Assembly (NCBI GenBank): GCA_023522315.1
Contig: JAHCSU010000151.1
Location: 1 to 42,278 of the forward strand
Direction: 5' to 3'
Length of the DNA: 42,278 bases
Origin: Nostoc sp. CCCryo 231-06
Lineage (GTDB): Bacteria > Cyanobacteriota > Cyanobacteriia > Cyanobacteriales > Nostocaceae
Shown here: positions 7,207 to 16,682 of the stretch, in pieces
How positions within the stretch are numbered: the first letter of the stretch is position 1
Layout: each line of letters opens with the position of its first letter
Program-made: the position numbers and the translations under genes
The notes under the pieces: model-generated
The model's database searches: none
What the model was told of the DNA's origin: nothing
Seen by the model: only the letters and a program-made list of their open reading frames with translations

Positions 7207-7234
7207 GTAGGGGCAATTCATGAATTGCCCCTAC
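7207..7234. repeat. 28-bp perfect palindrome
   Basis: GTAGGGGCAATTCA (7207-7220) is followed immediately by its exact complement to 7234. Together with the other repeats it occupies the 543-base spacer between cinA and glyA, which contains no supportable gene. Confidence 0.8.
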
Positions 7235-7252
7235 AGTTGTTTAAGGCCAGTC

Positions 7253-7539
7253 CCAGGACTATTTCGTTCTAGACGTAAACCCCCCAGAACTAAAGTTCCA
7301 GGCTAATAGCTAAAGTCCGTTAAAACGGACTACAACATTTTCTCAGTCGTCTTGAGACGACTTTTGCTATTAGACTCAGAATTTATTCTGAGGCGGGCTA
7401 GTAGTCTGTCAAGTCAACAATGCTTGGTCAATAAGTTCGTAGTCAGGACTTTAGTCCTTGTCTTCAGCGCCCAAGCGCTTACTACCAACCCATCAATTTT
7501 AAATTGACAGACTACTAAATGAGAATGAAATAGCCCTGG
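7253..7539. mobile_element. MITE-like nested inverted-repeat element (287 bp)
   Basis: The ends CCAGGACTATTTCGTTCT (7253-7270) and AGAATGAAATAGCCCTGG (7522-7539) are inverted copies with 16 of 18 matches. Inside are further hairpins: AGTCCGTT/AACGGACT near 7314-7331, AGTCGTCT/AGACGACT near 7345-7362, and a second long-range pair TAGTAGTCTGTCAA (7399-7412) with TTGACAGACTACTA (7504-7517). There is no transposase. Related ends occur near 10630 (AGAACGAAATAGCCCT) and 38219 (TAGTAGTCTGCCA), so pieces of this element are dispersed. Mobility is inferred from form. Confidence 0.5.
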
Positions 7540-7576
7540 CGTAAGTCCTATAGGCACATGTTCATACAGAACTGGT

Positions 7577-7635
7577 ATTAGGAGTTAGGAGTTCAAAACT
7601 TAAAACTCATCACTCCTAACTCTTAACTCCTAACT
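7577..7635. repeat. GGAGTTA-type interspersed repeat
   Basis: TTAGGAGTTAGGAGTT is followed after about 30 bases by its inverted form ACTCCTAACTCTTAACTCCTAAC. The same short unit appears at 580-590, at 7109-7122 and, unusually, inside a coding region at 28466-28520. It ends just before the glyA stop and may serve as its terminator. Confidence 0.65.
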
Positions 7636-7641
7636 ATCATC

Positions 7642-8925
7642 TCAGGCTAGTGCTGGTACAGGAATTTCCAGGTGAGCATATAAGGGGAAGCGATCGCACA
7701 ATGCTGCTACCCGTTGCCGACAATCTTGGGTTACTATGTCGGAATCTGGAGAAAGTAGGCGATCGCTAATAATATTTCCAATCTCGGTAAATTCTGCTAC
7801 TCCTAAACCTCGCGTGGTCATTGCTGGCGAACCTAACCTCAGACCACTGGTAACAAATGGTGATTGCGGATCAAAGGGTATAGTATTTTTGTTAGCAGTA
7901 ATATTTACAGTACTGACTAGCTGATCTGCTTGCTTACCAGTTAGACTGACAGAACGTAAATCTACCAAAATTAAATGGTTGTCAGTGCCATTAGACACTA
8001 GCTTTAAACCCCGGTTTTGCAGTTGTTCGGCCAAAGCACGAGCATTTTCAATTACTTGGGCAGAATAGGTTTTAAACTCAGGCTTTAGGGCTTCTCCAAA
8101 AGCTACTGCTTTTCCAGCAATGACATGTTCCAATGGCCCGCCTTGGCTACCAGGAAAAACAGATTTATCTAGCTTTTTACCTAGTTCTGCATCGCTGGTC
8201 AAAATTAAACCACCTCTAGGGCCGCGTAGAGTTTTATGGGTAGTTGTTGTTACTACATGACAATGAGGAATGGGATCAGGATGAAGACCACTAGCAACTA
8301 AACCAGCGATATGAGCAATATCGGCAAGTAAGTAAGCGCCGATTTCATCAGCAATGCTACGGAACTTTTCAAAATCAATTATCCGGGGATAAGCCGAATA
8401 ACCACAAATCAGCAGCTTAGGACGCTCCCTCAGCGCCAGCTCCCGAATTTGGTCGTAGTCAAGTTGTTCTGTTTGTTGGCTGACACCGTAGTGGCTAACT
8501 TGGAACCACTTACCTGAGAAATTTACAGGGGAACCGTGGGTGAGATGTCCCCCATGAGACAAATCCATTCCCATAATTTTGTCTCCTGGTTGCAGCAGCG
8601 ACAAGAACACTGCAAAATTGGCTTGTGCGCCAGAATGAGGTTGCACATTCGCATGAGCAGCGCCAAATATCTGTTTAGCACGATTGATCGCTAATTGCTC
8701 GATTTTGTCGATATACTCACAACCGCCATAGTAGCGTTTACCAGGTAATCCCTCGGCATATTTATTTGTGAGTACCGAACCTTGAGCGGCTAGTACAGCA
8801 GCAGAGGTAAAGTTTTCGCTAGCAATCAACTCCAAGTGATCTCGCTGACGCTGTAGTTCGTCGTTGATTAACTCCGCGATCGCTGGATCGGTGGAGGTAA
8901 GAATGTCTGAGTTAGTCTTAGTCAC
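7642..8925 (-). CDS. glyA: serine hydroxymethyltransferase
   Basis: Full-length 427-residue PLP enzyme that converts serine and tetrahydrofolate to glycine and 5,10-methylene-tetrahydrofolate, the main one-carbon source and, in phototrophs, part of photorespiratory glycine handling. The PLP lysine is in [15 protein letters not shown]. Other family motifs are [65 protein letters not shown] and [15 protein letters not shown]. The start is GTG (8923-8925), supported by AAGGAT about 8 bases before it and by the family's N-terminus. It is monocistronic, leftward. Confidence 0.97.
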   Translation of the reverse strand: MTKTNSDILTSTDPAIAELINDELQRQRDHLELIASENFTSAAVLAAQGSVLTNKYAEGLPGKRYYGGCEYIDKIEQLAINRAKQIFGAAHANVQPHSGAQANFAVFLSLLQPGDKIMGMDLSHGGHLTHGSPVNFSGKWFQVSHYGVSQQTEQLDYDQIRELALRERPKLLICGYSAYPRIIDFEKFRSIADEIGAYLLADIAHIAGLVASGLHPDPIPHCHVVTTTTHKTLRGPRGGLILTSDAELGKKLDKSVFPGSQGGPLEHVIAGKAVAFGEALKPEFKTYSAQVIENARALAEQLQNRGLKLVSNGTDNHLILVDLRSVSLTGKQADQLVSTVNITANKNTIPFDPQSPFVTSGLRLGSPAMTTRGLGVAEFTEIGNIISDRLLSPDSDIVTQDCRQRVAALCDRFPLYAHLEIPVPALA

Positions 8926-9254
8926 TTCAATTATCCTTGTGGAAATTTGTACAACGGCTGATTTTGGTTGGGTGCAGCACCTAACAGTCCACTCTCAAGA
9001 ATCCATAGCCCAAAGTCTATAGTTCAATGATTTTTGACTGCTCTACAGAGGCGATTAATCGTCTCCGTAGTATTGAGGTTTATTTGTGCCAACTTATTTA
9101 TTATTAGACGATTAATTATCATAACGTTGCTTGTTGAAGCTGCGCTAAATAAAGCTTGTTGCGTAGGCGTAGCCCGTCGGAGATATCGCTCCTCTGCGAG
9201 ACAAAAAGCTGAACGCTTCAACATGGCTGCGAAGTTCTACGCTGCAAAACTTAA
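8926..9254. other. glyA upstream spacer with dispersed repeat pieces
   Basis: The glyA promoter should lie in the first 100 bases. A variant of the 18-bp palindrome (GAGGCGATTAATCGTCTC) is at 9048-9065. A GCGTAGGCGTAGCCCGTCGG unit, found also at 41791-41815, lies near 9160-9180. An 84-codon rightward frame over 9034-9288 is built largely from these repeats and is not called as a gene. Confidence 0.5.
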
Positions 9255-9425
9255 GCACTCAGTATTAGCATTAATACTGGAAGGTTAGTTGTTGTGATTG
9301 CTGGTAGTGCTAGAACCGCAGATATACTTCCAGATGCCTTGCGTGGACAGGCTACCGAGGAACGAGCTAAAAAGTTAGCTTTTGGTATATTACAATACAT
9401 ATATTTTCATAAGTTATTAGTATAA
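9255..9425 (+). pseudogene. 3' remnant of an unrecognised gene
   Basis: An open frame without any plausible start reads ALSISINTGRLVVVIAGSAR and continues TADILPDALRGQATEERAKKLAFG before an AT-rich tail and a TAA at 9423-9425. The composition is protein-like (hydrophobic strand, then a charged helix), but the frame begins right after a stop inside repeat sequence. I do not recognise the family. It may be the broken tail of a gene whose 5' part was replaced by repeats. Confidence 0.3.
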
Positions 9426-9514
9426 AAATAAATCTACCCAAAGGTTGTTTGAAATTAATTCAATTTATTGTAAAATTCCCCAGTCATTCAACTAGTCAGA
9501 ATTCAGGTTAAAAT

Positions 9515-10606
9515 ATGCAATTAAGTATCTATTCTGATAAAGATTATCTTCCTAAAGGAATGGAGCCAGTTCCAATGCTTTATCCCTTTTGGAGAGAATT
9601 TATCCCTACTGAAAAATACCCTTGGTCTAGATTGTATGGCAAGTATCTAGAGATAAGTAATTCCCTTTTTAAAATGACTTCCCTACAGGAAGCTGACTTA
9701 GTTGTAATGCCTATAAACTGGAGAATGATCAGAGGAGAGAGTTGGAAAAGTAAAGTTAATAAAGAAGTAGAAAGTCTATCTATTGAATTTGCAGAAAAAG
9801 TAGCTAATAGCGGCAAAGAATTAATTATTTTTTTTGCAGGTGATTGTTGCGCCGAAGAAATTCCTGTCAAGAATGCAACAGTAATGCGGATGGCAGTATA
9901 TCGGTCAAAAATGAGGCAAAAGGATATTATTATGCCTTCTTTTACTGAAGATTTTGTTGAAGAATATTTAGGAGGGGAAATGTCTCTCAGGCAGAAATCT
10001 GATAAACCTGTTGTTGGATTTTGTGGTTTAGCAGTACCGGATTCATGGGAAAAGAAATTAAAAACGGTTTTATTTCACGGGGTAATGTTAACCAAATCAT
10101 TAGAGCTTGGGGTTTCGCCTTACAAAGGACAAATTTTGCGTAGTCAGGCTCTGAAAATACTTGCAGAAAGCCCCTCTTTAGTAAACACAAACTTTATCAT
10201 CAAAGACGAAACAGTATTTCTAAATACACAAGATGTAGAGCAAAGACAGAAGGCTCGTGCTGAATATGTGAAAAATATGGTTGAGAGCGACTACATTTTG
10301 TCCTGTCGTGGTTCTGCAAACTATTCCATTCGATTATATGAAATTCTCAGTTGTGGTCGTATTCCAATTTTTATTGATACAGACTGCGTTTTACCTGACG
10401 ATTCTATAATAGACTGGAAAAAATATTGCGTATGGATAGATGAGAAGGAAATACCACATATTGCAGAGAAAGTAGCTGAATTCCATAGCAAGATTTCAGA
10501 CCAAGAATTCTTAGATTTGCAGCATGAGTGCCGAAATCTGTGGAAGAATAGGCTTTCTGCTGAGGGATTTTATACTAATTTTCATCATCATTTTTCAACA
10601 AAATAA
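9515..10606 (+). CDS. exostosin-family (GT47-like) glycosyltransferase
   Basis: The 363-residue protein has no signal peptide. The N-terminal half has the exostosin pattern of short hydrophobic strands (SLQEADLVVMPINWRM; KELIIFFAGDCC). The C-terminal half holds the nucleotide-sugar site: FIIKDETVF, YVKNMVESDYILSCRGSANYSIRLYEILSCGRIPIFIDTD, then VLPDDSIIDWKKYCVWIDE, which is the classic exostosin segment. In bacteria such enzymes are usually found in polysaccharide or glycolipid clusters; here no other sugar gene is adjacent. The coding sequence is noticeably AT-richer than cinA, glyA or the peptidase genes, and it has fewer HIP1 sites (none in the gene), which suggests acquisition from elsewhere. 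Acceptor and donor sugars are unknown. Confidence 0.75.
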   Translation: MQLSIYSDKDYLPKGMEPVPMLYPFWREFIPTEKYPWSRLYGKYLEISNSLFKMTSLQEADLVVMPINWRMIRGESWKSKVNKEVESLSIEFAEKVANSGKELIIFFAGDCCAEEIPVKNATVMRMAVYRSKMRQKDIIMPSFTEDFVEEYLGGEMSLRQKSDKPVVGFCGLAVPDSWEKKLKTVLFHGVMLTKSLELGVSPYKGQILRSQALKILAESPSLVNTNFIIKDETVFLNTQDVEQRQKARAEYVKNMVESDYILSCRGSANYSIRLYEILSCGRIPIFIDTDCVLPDDSIIDWKKYCVWIDEKEIPHIAEKVAEFHSKISDQEFLDLQHECRNLWKNRLSAEGFYTNFHHHFSTK

Positions 10607-10646
10607 TTCATTCAAATAAGTATTATGTCTAGAACGAAATAGCCCT

Positions 10647-10699
10647 AAGCTAAAACACAAAGGCGTAAAGCAAATTTTAGCACCTTTGTGTTTTAGCTT
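10647..10699. terminator. bidirectional hairpin between convergent genes
   Basis: AAGCTAAAACACAAAGG (10647-10663) and CCTTTGTGTTTTAGCTT (10683-10699) are perfect 17-bp complements around a 19-base loop. It lies between the convergent stops at 10606 and 10707 and probably ends both transcripts. Confidence 0.65.
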
Positions 10700-10706
10700 G
10701 AGGTAA

Positions 10707-13505
10707 TTAGCTGCCCTTGGGTACAGTCTCTTCAGGGCCAGCAGTGACAATTATCAGACTTTCCGGCTTAATTAAATCTTCAATTGTCTGTTGCATCTGA
10801 GCCATTGTGACTGCTTGTATCCTCTGGGGAAAGTCTCGGATTTCTGAGCGTGAAAGTCCTAAGACAGCATTATCCAAAATGATGCTTGATACATCACTAG
10901 GATTAGCTAAATCCACAGGATAGCTATTAGTAATTGAGCGTTTTGCTGCGTTGAATTCAGCCTCAGTCACTCCTTGTTCGCGTAACTGTTTGAGTAAAGC
11001 GAGAGTACTAGCGATCGCTTTTTGGGTATCAAGAGGAGCAGTCTGCATTTGAATCAAGAACGGGCCGGGATTGATTCCGGCGGCAAAACTACTATAAATA
11101 CCGTAGGTTAAACCCTGGCGATCGCGCACTTCCGTACCCAAGCGGCTTGCTAAGGTATCACCACCTAAAATTTGATTCAGTACCAATGCTGCATAATAAC
11201 GTGGGTCTTTGCGAGAGATACCGTTGTAGCCGATGTAGGTAACAGCTTCGGATTTACCAGGTATCACTTTATTTAAACGTGTCAAAGTTTTTGGTAATGA
11301 CACGGATGGTATTTTCAGAACAGGTGGCTTACCTGTGGCTGACCATTTGCCAAACGCCTGATTTAGCAAGGGTTTTACCTTAACCGGATCAAAGTCTCCC
11401 ACTAAGGCGATCGTTGTGTTATCTGGTCGGTAGTGTGTCTGGTAGAAGCCAAGCAAATCATCACGAGTAATACTCTTTAAACTCTCGGCTGTAGGAAAGC
11501 TGTGGAATGGATGATTTTCAGGGTAAATTGCTTGCTGAAATACTTGTCTTCCTAAACCTCTGGGGTCATCTAGCTGGACTTTGAGACTTATTAGTGCCCG
11601 TTGGCGACTCAGTTCTAACTGGTCGGCTGGGAAAGTGGCATTTTTTAATACATCTGCCAGAGTTTGAATCAATATCGGCAAGTCTGCTGAAAGTCCTTCA
11701 CCGCTAACGCTAACTCCCTCACGGCTGGCACCGAAGTTCAAATCGGCTCCCCGGTCTTCTAAGATTTTTGCTAGGGTAAGAGCATTTTTAGTCTGCGTCC
11801 CATTCATTAAGTTGGCCGCAGTCAAATTCGCTAATCCAGCTTTTTGATTGCCGTCAAATTCAGTACCAGCGTCAATTTGTCCACTCAGGTTAATGGTGGG
11901 GAGGTTGCGATCGCGCAAGAGCAAAACCCGCAAACCATTATTTAAGGTAAACTCTTCTGGTAATGATTGTTTGCCCGAATCTATCGCTGATGTGGCAGGT
12001 GGCAGATATTTCGCCAGTTCTGCTGGATCTACAGGCTTACCAGGGCTGAAATTTTCCACTGTGCGACCAGAACCAGCGCTGGAAGCCCCTGGTTTACCGT
12101 CTGGTTGAGTTGGCTCAAAGAAGCCGATGGTTTGTTTCGCCGGAATTAGGTAAGTTTTCGCTACTTTCTGTACTTGGGCTGGGGTGACTTTTGCGATCGC
12201 AGCCAGATACTGTTCAATAAAATGATAATCACCGGCCACAATTTGGTTATATCCCAGCTGGATTGCCTGACTAGTGATGTCTTGGTTCCCCAAAACAAAC
12301 GAGGCTTGGAGTTGCGTCTTCGCTCGGTTCAATTCTTCAGTAGTAACTGGCTGTTCTTGCAATTTTGCTAAAGATTCCTGAAGCACTTGGCCGATTTTCC
12401 CTAACTCTTGACCCGGAGCCGCCGTAGCATTAATTTCATACCAACCTGGTTCGATGAGTTCGGCAGCACTGCCACTTACTGAACTAGCGAGTCCAGATTC
12501 CACCAGAGCCTGGTAAAGCCTAGAACTACGTCCGCCTGTAAGGATGGCATCCATCACATCAATTGCTGGGACATCAGGATGCTTGATATCTGGCAGAGGA
12601 TACACCGCTTGTAATAGTGCTGCACTTCCAGGCTGCTTTAAAACAATAGGCGCTTTTTTAGTCGTAGGGGCAACCGGAGACGTGGCGACATTTCCGCTCT
12701 CCGTGTTCTGACGTAAAAGCGTCCCCCTGCCCTCTTTCCCTCGTTTTGCCAACTTCCCATAAGTTTCTTTAACAACTTTGAGTACAGGTTCTGTGGCAAA
12801 ATCCCCTGTAATTACCAAGGTGGCATTTTCTGGGCTGTAGTAGGTTTGGTAATAATTCCGCACCTGCTCTACCGTGAATTTTTCTACATCAGCTTTTGTG
12901 CCTCCTACAGGTAAGCCATAGGCTCTAGTAGGGAAAGCATCTCGCATCACTGCCCGACTCAGACGATAGCCTGGTGAATTTTCGTACCCCTGCAACTCGG
13001 AAATTACCACCCGCTTTTCACTTGTCAGTTGATCGGGGCCAACTAAGGAGTTTTCCATGCGATCGGCTTCTAGTGTCAACAATGCTTCGAGTTTGTCTCG
13101 TTGCACTGTGCCAAAGTAAGCTGTTTCGTCATAACTAGTAAAAGCATTGAACTGGCTACCCAAGGCACTAAATAACCTGCCAAACTGCACAGGACGGTCA
13201 GTTGTACCCTTGAACATTAAATGTTCTAGCTGGTGAGAAATGCCATTCTGTCCCTTAACCTCATTACGTGAGCCAACTTTATACCAAACTTGTACGCTCA
13301 CTACTGGAGCGGTATGGACTTCTTTAGTTAGCACTGTTAAGCCGTTGTCTAATACGGTTTTTTGCACCCCTTGGGTAAATGAGACAGCAGATACAGGTGC
13401 GACTGCTGTTGGTGTTGCAGCATTGCTGAAATTGCCCGAAAAAGGCACAATACTTAGCACAAGGCTAAGAAAAAACCCTAAAAGCATATATGAGCGTAGC
13501 TTCAT
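10707..13505 (-). CDS. M16 family (insulinase-type) zinc metallopeptidase, secreted
   Basis: The protein is a two-repeat M16 peptidase of 932 residues from the ATG at 13503-13505; a TTG 18 bases upstream is a possible alternative. A signal peptide (MKLRSYMLLGFFLSLVLSIV, cleavage near FSNA-ATP) points to the periplasm. The N-terminal half has the inverted zinc motif HQLEH (His91, Glu94, His95) and the distal Glu170 in VVISELQGYENS. Further M16 elements are AFTSYDETAYF, LEADRM, VITGDF, and in the C-terminal half RDRQGLTYG and FNAAKRS. The second half (FTLNNGLRVLLLRDRNLP onward) is the inactive repeat. It likely degrades peptides in the envelope. Convergent with the glycosyltransferase gene; the next leftward gene (13660) encodes another peptidase but is separated by a hairpin. 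Confidence 0.92.
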   Translation of the reverse strand: MKLRSYMLLGFFLSLVLSIVPFSGNFSNAATPTAVAPVSAVSFTQGVQKTVLDNGLTVLTKEVHTAPVVSVQVWYKVGSRNEVKGQNGISHQLEHLMFKGTTDRPVQFGRLFSALGSQFNAFTSYDETAYFGTVQRDKLEALLTLEADRMENSLVGPDQLTSEKRVVISELQGYENSPGYRLSRAVMRDAFPTRAYGLPVGGTKADVEKFTVEQVRNYYQTYYSPENATLVITGDFATEPVLKVVKETYGKLAKRGKEGRGTLLRQNTESGNVATSPVAPTTKKAPIVLKQPGSAALLQAVYPLPDIKHPDVPAIDVMDAILTGGRSSRLYQALVESGLASSVSGSAAELIEPGWYEINATAAPGQELGKIGQVLQESLAKLQEQPVTTEELNRAKTQLQASFVLGNQDITSQAIQLGYNQIVAGDYHFIEQYLAAIAKVTPAQVQKVAKTYLIPAKQTIGFFEPTQPDGKPGASSAGSGRTVENFSPGKPVDPAELAKYLPPATSAIDSGKQSLPEEFTLNNGLRVLLLRDRNLPTINLSGQIDAGTEFDGNQKAGLANLTAANLMNGTQTKNALTLAKILEDRGADLNFGASREGVSVSGEGLSADLPILIQTLADVLKNATFPADQLELSRQRALISLKVQLDDPRGLGRQVFQQAIYPENHPFHSFPTAESLKSITRDDLLGFYQTHYRPDNTTIALVGDFDPVKVKPLLNQAFGKWSATGKPPVLKIPSVSLPKTLTRLNKVIPGKSEAVTYIGYNGISRKDPRYYAALVLNQILGGDTLASRLGTEVRDRQGLTYGIYSSFAAGINPGPFLIQMQTAPLDTQKAIASTLALLKQLREQGVTEAEFNAAKRSITNSYPVDLANPSDVSSIILDNAVLGLSRSEIRDFPQRIQAVTMAQMQQTIEDLIKPESLIIVTAGPEETVPKGS

Positions 13506-13615
13506 AAGCAATGGGAAATGCAAAATTTCTAATTATAAAACAAAACCTTAGTATCGCTTTCTGGAAGTCAAAAGACTTAGATTTACTGAAATAATTGAGC
13601 TTATGGAAAAAATGT

Positions 13616-13641
13616 GGTGCGTTATATTGCGTTAACGCACC
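13616..13641. repeat. GGTGCGTTA hairpin repeat
   Basis: GGTGCGTTA (13616-13624) pairs with TAACGCACC (13633-13641). The same arms occur at 22731-22758. Placed 19 bases past the S9 peptidase stop, it could end that transcript. Confidence 0.6.
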
Positions 13642-13659
13642 CTACAAATAAATCAACTC

Positions 13660-15753
13660 CTAAACTTCAACATTCAAAGTACGCACCAAAAAAGCCCATT
13701 TGTCTGCGGCTTCTTCGATAATTTTAGCCGTGGGTTTACCCGCACCATGTCCTGCTTTAGTCTCAATTCTAATTAGAACTGGCGCATCACCAATGTGAGC
13801 CTCTTGCAAAGCTGCGGCAAATTTGAAACTATGAGCAGGGACAACGCGATCGTCATGATCGGCTGTGGTAATTAAGGTTGGTGGGTAAGCTGTATCTGGT
13901 TTGATGTTGTGTAGTGGCGAATAAGCATACAGCGCTGGAAACTCTTCTGAATTATCTGCTGAACCATATTCGGAAGTCCAAGCCCAGCCGATGGTAAATT
14001 TGTGGAACCGTAACATATCCATGACGCCAACTGCTGGTAAAGCTGCACCAAACAAATCGGGACGTTGCGTTATACAAGCACCCACTAATAAACCGCCGTT
14101 ACTACCACCTGCGATCGCTAGCTTATCTGTCTTAGTATACTTATTAGCAATCAACCACTCAGCTGCGCCAATAAAGTCATCAAAGACATTTTGCTTTTTA
14201 TCCTTCATTCCTGCTTGATGCCATTCTTCGCCGTATTCTCCACCACCGCGAATATTAGGCATAGCATAAACACCACCCATCTCCATCCACACCAAAAGAC
14301 TTACAGAAAAACCAGGTGTCATTGAGGCATTAAAACCACCATAGGCATAGAGATAAGTCGGGTTATTTCCATCTAACTTTATGCCCTTTTTGTGGGTGAA
14401 AAACATCGGTACTCTAGTACCATCTTTGGTATGATAAAAAACTTGTTTAGTCTCGTAATCATCAGGATTAAAATCTACCTGTGGCTGGCGGAAAATGGTA
14501 CTTTTATCAGTTATCATATCGTAGCGATAGATAGTTCCTGGTGTGGTGAAACTTGTGAAACTATAAAAAGTTTCGGTATCATGACGCTTCCCTCCAAAAC
14601 CTCCGGCTGAACCGAGTCCAGGTAATTCTACCTCACGAATAAACGCACCTTTGAGGTCAAATATTTTAATTTGGCTGTGAGCATCTTTGAGGTAATCAGC
14701 AACAAATTGGTTATTGAGTATCCCGACACTTTCCAAAGTTTCTGCTGATTGGGGAATGATTTCTCGCCAATTTTCTGGTGCAGGGTTTTTGGTGTCAATA
14801 GCAATAACTCTTCCTCGTGGTGCATTTAAATCGGTGCGGAAATAAAAGACGCTATCATCATTTTCGATAAAGCTGTAATCTGCCTCAAATTGGTTAATTA
14901 GTTCTACGACTTCAGCATTAGGGTTAGTCAAATCTTTAAAGAAGACTAAATTTTTGGAGTCAGTTCCCAGCCAAATTGAAATTATTAAATAGCGTCCATC
15001 TTCAGTAACACCGCCACTAAAACCCCATTCCTTTTGGTCAGGACGATGATAAATTAGTGCATCTTCTGATTGGGGTTTACCTAGTTGATGATAGTAGAGC
15101 TTTTGATAATAGTTAACATCTTCTAATTGAGTTTTTTCATTCGGCTCATCGTAGCGACTGTAGAAGAAACCTTGATTATCGTATGTCCACGACGCGCCAG
15201 AAAATTTAATCCACTTCAAATGGTCTTGGAGGTCTTCACCAGTTTCGACATCGCGTACTTTCCACTCTTGCCAATCAGAACCAGAGGCAGATAGACTATA
15301 TGCTAAAAGTTTACCATCCTCGCTAATAGACAATCCTGAAAGAGCAACAGTACCATCTTCTGAAAGTTTATTGGGGTCGAGTAAAACTTTGGGTTCGTCG
15401 TCGAGGGTTTTCAGAGTGTAGAGGACACTTTGATTTTGTAGTCCGTCATTTTTGAAATAAAAGTAGCGTTCGGTGGAACCGTCTTGCAGAGATTCGCCTT
15501 CTTTAAAAGGGATGCCATATTTTTCATAATCCCAAAGTTTGGTGAGGCGCTGTTTAATTTTTTCCCTGGTAGGAATTTCACTCAAGTAGCCAAAAGTAAC
15601 TTGATTTTGTGCCTCAATCCAAGCCCTTGTCTCGTCAGAGTCAGGATCTTCTAACCAACGGTAAGGATCTGCGACTAAAGTATTGTGGTAGTTATCGACT
15701 TGATTGCTTTTGTGGCTGGATGGGTAGGTGAGGGGTTTTTTAGAGGAGGGCAT
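13660..15753 (-). CDS. prolyl oligopeptidase family serine peptidase (S9A)
   Basis: The 697-residue protein has the full S9A layout: an N-terminal extension (SSHKSNQVDNYHNTLVADPYRWLEDPDS), a seven-blade propeller, and a C-terminal alpha/beta hydrolase. The nucleophile is Ser551 in AGGSNGGLL, the acid lies in the TADHDDRVVPAHS loop, and the His is His669 in AGHGAGKP. It cleaves post-proline bonds in short peptides. No signal peptide is visible, so a cytosolic site is likely. ATG start at 15751-15753. The protein is intact and of usual family length (about 690-710). Confidence 0.95.
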   Translation of the reverse strand: MPSSKKPLTYPSSHKSNQVDNYHNTLVADPYRWLEDPDSDETRAWIEAQNQVTFGYLSEIPTREKIKQRLTKLWDYEKYGIPFKEGESLQDGSTERYFYFKNDGLQNQSVLYTLKTLDDEPKVLLDPNKLSEDGTVALSGLSISEDGKLLAYSLSASGSDWQEWKVRDVETGEDLQDHLKWIKFSGASWTYDNQGFFYSRYDEPNEKTQLEDVNYYQKLYYHQLGKPQSEDALIYHRPDQKEWGFSGGVTEDGRYLIISIWLGTDSKNLVFFKDLTNPNAEVVELINQFEADYSFIENDDSVFYFRTDLNAPRGRVIAIDTKNPAPENWREIIPQSAETLESVGILNNQFVADYLKDAHSQIKIFDLKGAFIREVELPGLGSAGGFGGKRHDTETFYSFTSFTTPGTIYRYDMITDKSTIFRQPQVDFNPDDYETKQVFYHTKDGTRVPMFFTHKKGIKLDGNNPTYLYAYGGFNASMTPGFSVSLLVWMEMGGVYAMPNIRGGGEYGEEWHQAGMKDKKQNVFDDFIGAAEWLIANKYTKTDKLAIAGGSNGGLLVGACITQRPDLFGAALPAVGVMDMLRFHKFTIGWAWTSEYGSADNSEEFPALYAYSPLHNIKPDTAYPPTLITTADHDDRVVPAHSFKFAAALQEAHIGDAPVLIRIETKAGHGAGKPTAKIIEEAADKWAFLVRTLNVEV

Positions 15754-15863
15754 AATCTCAGGTCAAAAGTGCTTCTTTACATACTACAAAGATAGACCTA
15801 AGACGTGGATCTGTAACCTGAGCAAAAGAGGTACGGGTGCTGTTAAAGCTGGCAAGTAAAACT

Positions 15864-16307
15864 CTAACTATTACGTATACTGCCATCAGGCATAATTGTA
15901 TTGCTATAGACACACTGCTGCATGTATGCACCTTCCAAGTTGGCTCCAGTCAAGTCAGATCCAGTTAGATTTGTCCCCCCGCAAGCAGCAGAACCCAAGT
16001 AAGCATTAACTAACTTGGCATTCGTCAAATCAGTTTCGGATAGGTAAGAAAATCCCAAACTAGCTCCACTCAAATCAGCATTTCTGAGATTAGCCTTATC
16101 TAAACAAGCTTGCCCCAAATGAGCATTGCGGAGATTAGCCCCTTCTAAATTAGCCTCTTCTAAATATGCTTCACCTAAGCCAGAATTACTCAAGTCAGCC
16201 CCACTCAAATTAACTCCATACAAGTCGTTTCCATCCAAACTGATGCCAGAAAAATTTCTTTCTCCAGCAGCATATCTATTAAATAATTCTTCAGTTGCTA
16301 TCCACAT
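15864..16307 (-). CDS. pentapeptide repeat protein
   Basis: From about residue 25 to 125 the 147-residue protein is an almost continuous run of A(D/N)LXX pentapeptides (LSGADLSNSG, YLEEANLEGANLRNAHLGQ, LRNADLSGASL, LTNAKLVNAYL, GSDLTGANLEGAYM). This gives about 20 repeats and a short right-handed quadrilateral beta-helix. A short N-terminal helix (MWIATEELFNRYAAGERNF) precedes them. Pentapeptide proteins are abundant in cyanobacteria and mostly without known function; no fused domain is present to suggest one. Two Cys occur in the repeats. Confidence 0.9.
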   Translation of the reverse strand: MWIATEELFNRYAAGERNFSGISLDGNDLYGVNLSGADLSNSGLGEAYLEEANLEGANLRNAHLGQACLDKANLRNADLSGASLGFSYLSETDLTNAKLVNAYLGSAACGGTNLTGSDLTGANLEGAYMQQCVYSNTIMPDGSIRNS

Positions 16308-16398
16308 TAACCAATTTGGGGCTATATTAAACAGTCTGTACTTTTCGTCTGTCTAAAGTGACAAAACAGGGTTAGTCCAATATGAACCTAACCCCCAG

Positions 16399-16421
16399 CC
16401 CCTTCCCTACAAGGGAAGGGG
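16399..16421. repeat. C-rich hairpin repeat
   Basis: CCCCTTCCCT (16399-16408) and AGGGAAGGGG (16412-16421) form a 10-bp stem with an ACA loop and are preceded by CCTAACCCCCAG. It belongs to the same class as 664-738 and 822-920. It lies just past the stop of the DUF2839 gene. Confidence 0.75.
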
Positions 16422-16466
16422 AGTAAGATTTAAGGTCTTTCCGAGTGAGAAGATTAACAGCAGGAT

Positions 16467-16682
16467 TTAGTAGACTACTTGCCACCAACCGAAGGCTGGG
16501 CCAACAAAACGGATAGTTGCCCATCCTACAACCATAAGGCCAATGCCTATCCAGGCACCACGAGTTGTCCAACTGACAAATTGTTCGGATTGAGTTTTTG
16601 TGATGGGAACCCAAGGCAAGATTCGAGTCTCTTGACCGTATGTTTCCCCTTGTGTGGTTTTACGACGCTTTGCTTCACCCAT
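16467..16682 (-). CDS. DUF2839 family small membrane protein
   Basis: The 71-residue product opens with the signature MGEAKRRKTTQGETYGQE and then LPWVPITKTQSEQFVSWTTRGAWIG, followed by one hydrophobic segment (IGIGLMVVGWATIRFVGPAFGWW) likely to span the membrane. DUF2839 proteins are restricted to cyanobacteria and are of unknown function. ATG at 16680-16682. A longer, 80-codon frame over 16372-16614 on the same strand is a shadow. Confidence 0.88.
   Translation of the reverse strand: MGEAKRRKTTQGETYGQETRILPWVPITKTQSEQFVSWTTRGAWIGIGLMVVGWATIRFVGPAFGWWQVVY

Noticed and set aside
8926..9030. Glycine riboswitch before glyA
   Set aside because: I could not see the conserved glycine aptamer core or a tandem arrangement.
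9034..9288. 84-codon rightward frame
   Set aside because: It is built mainly from dispersed GCGTAGGCGTAGCCCGTCGG-type and TCTGCGAGAC repeats and has no domain pattern.
16372..16614. 80-codon frame overlapping DUF2839
   Set aside because: The DUF2839 frame in the same strand carries the family signature; this one runs into a C-rich repeat.
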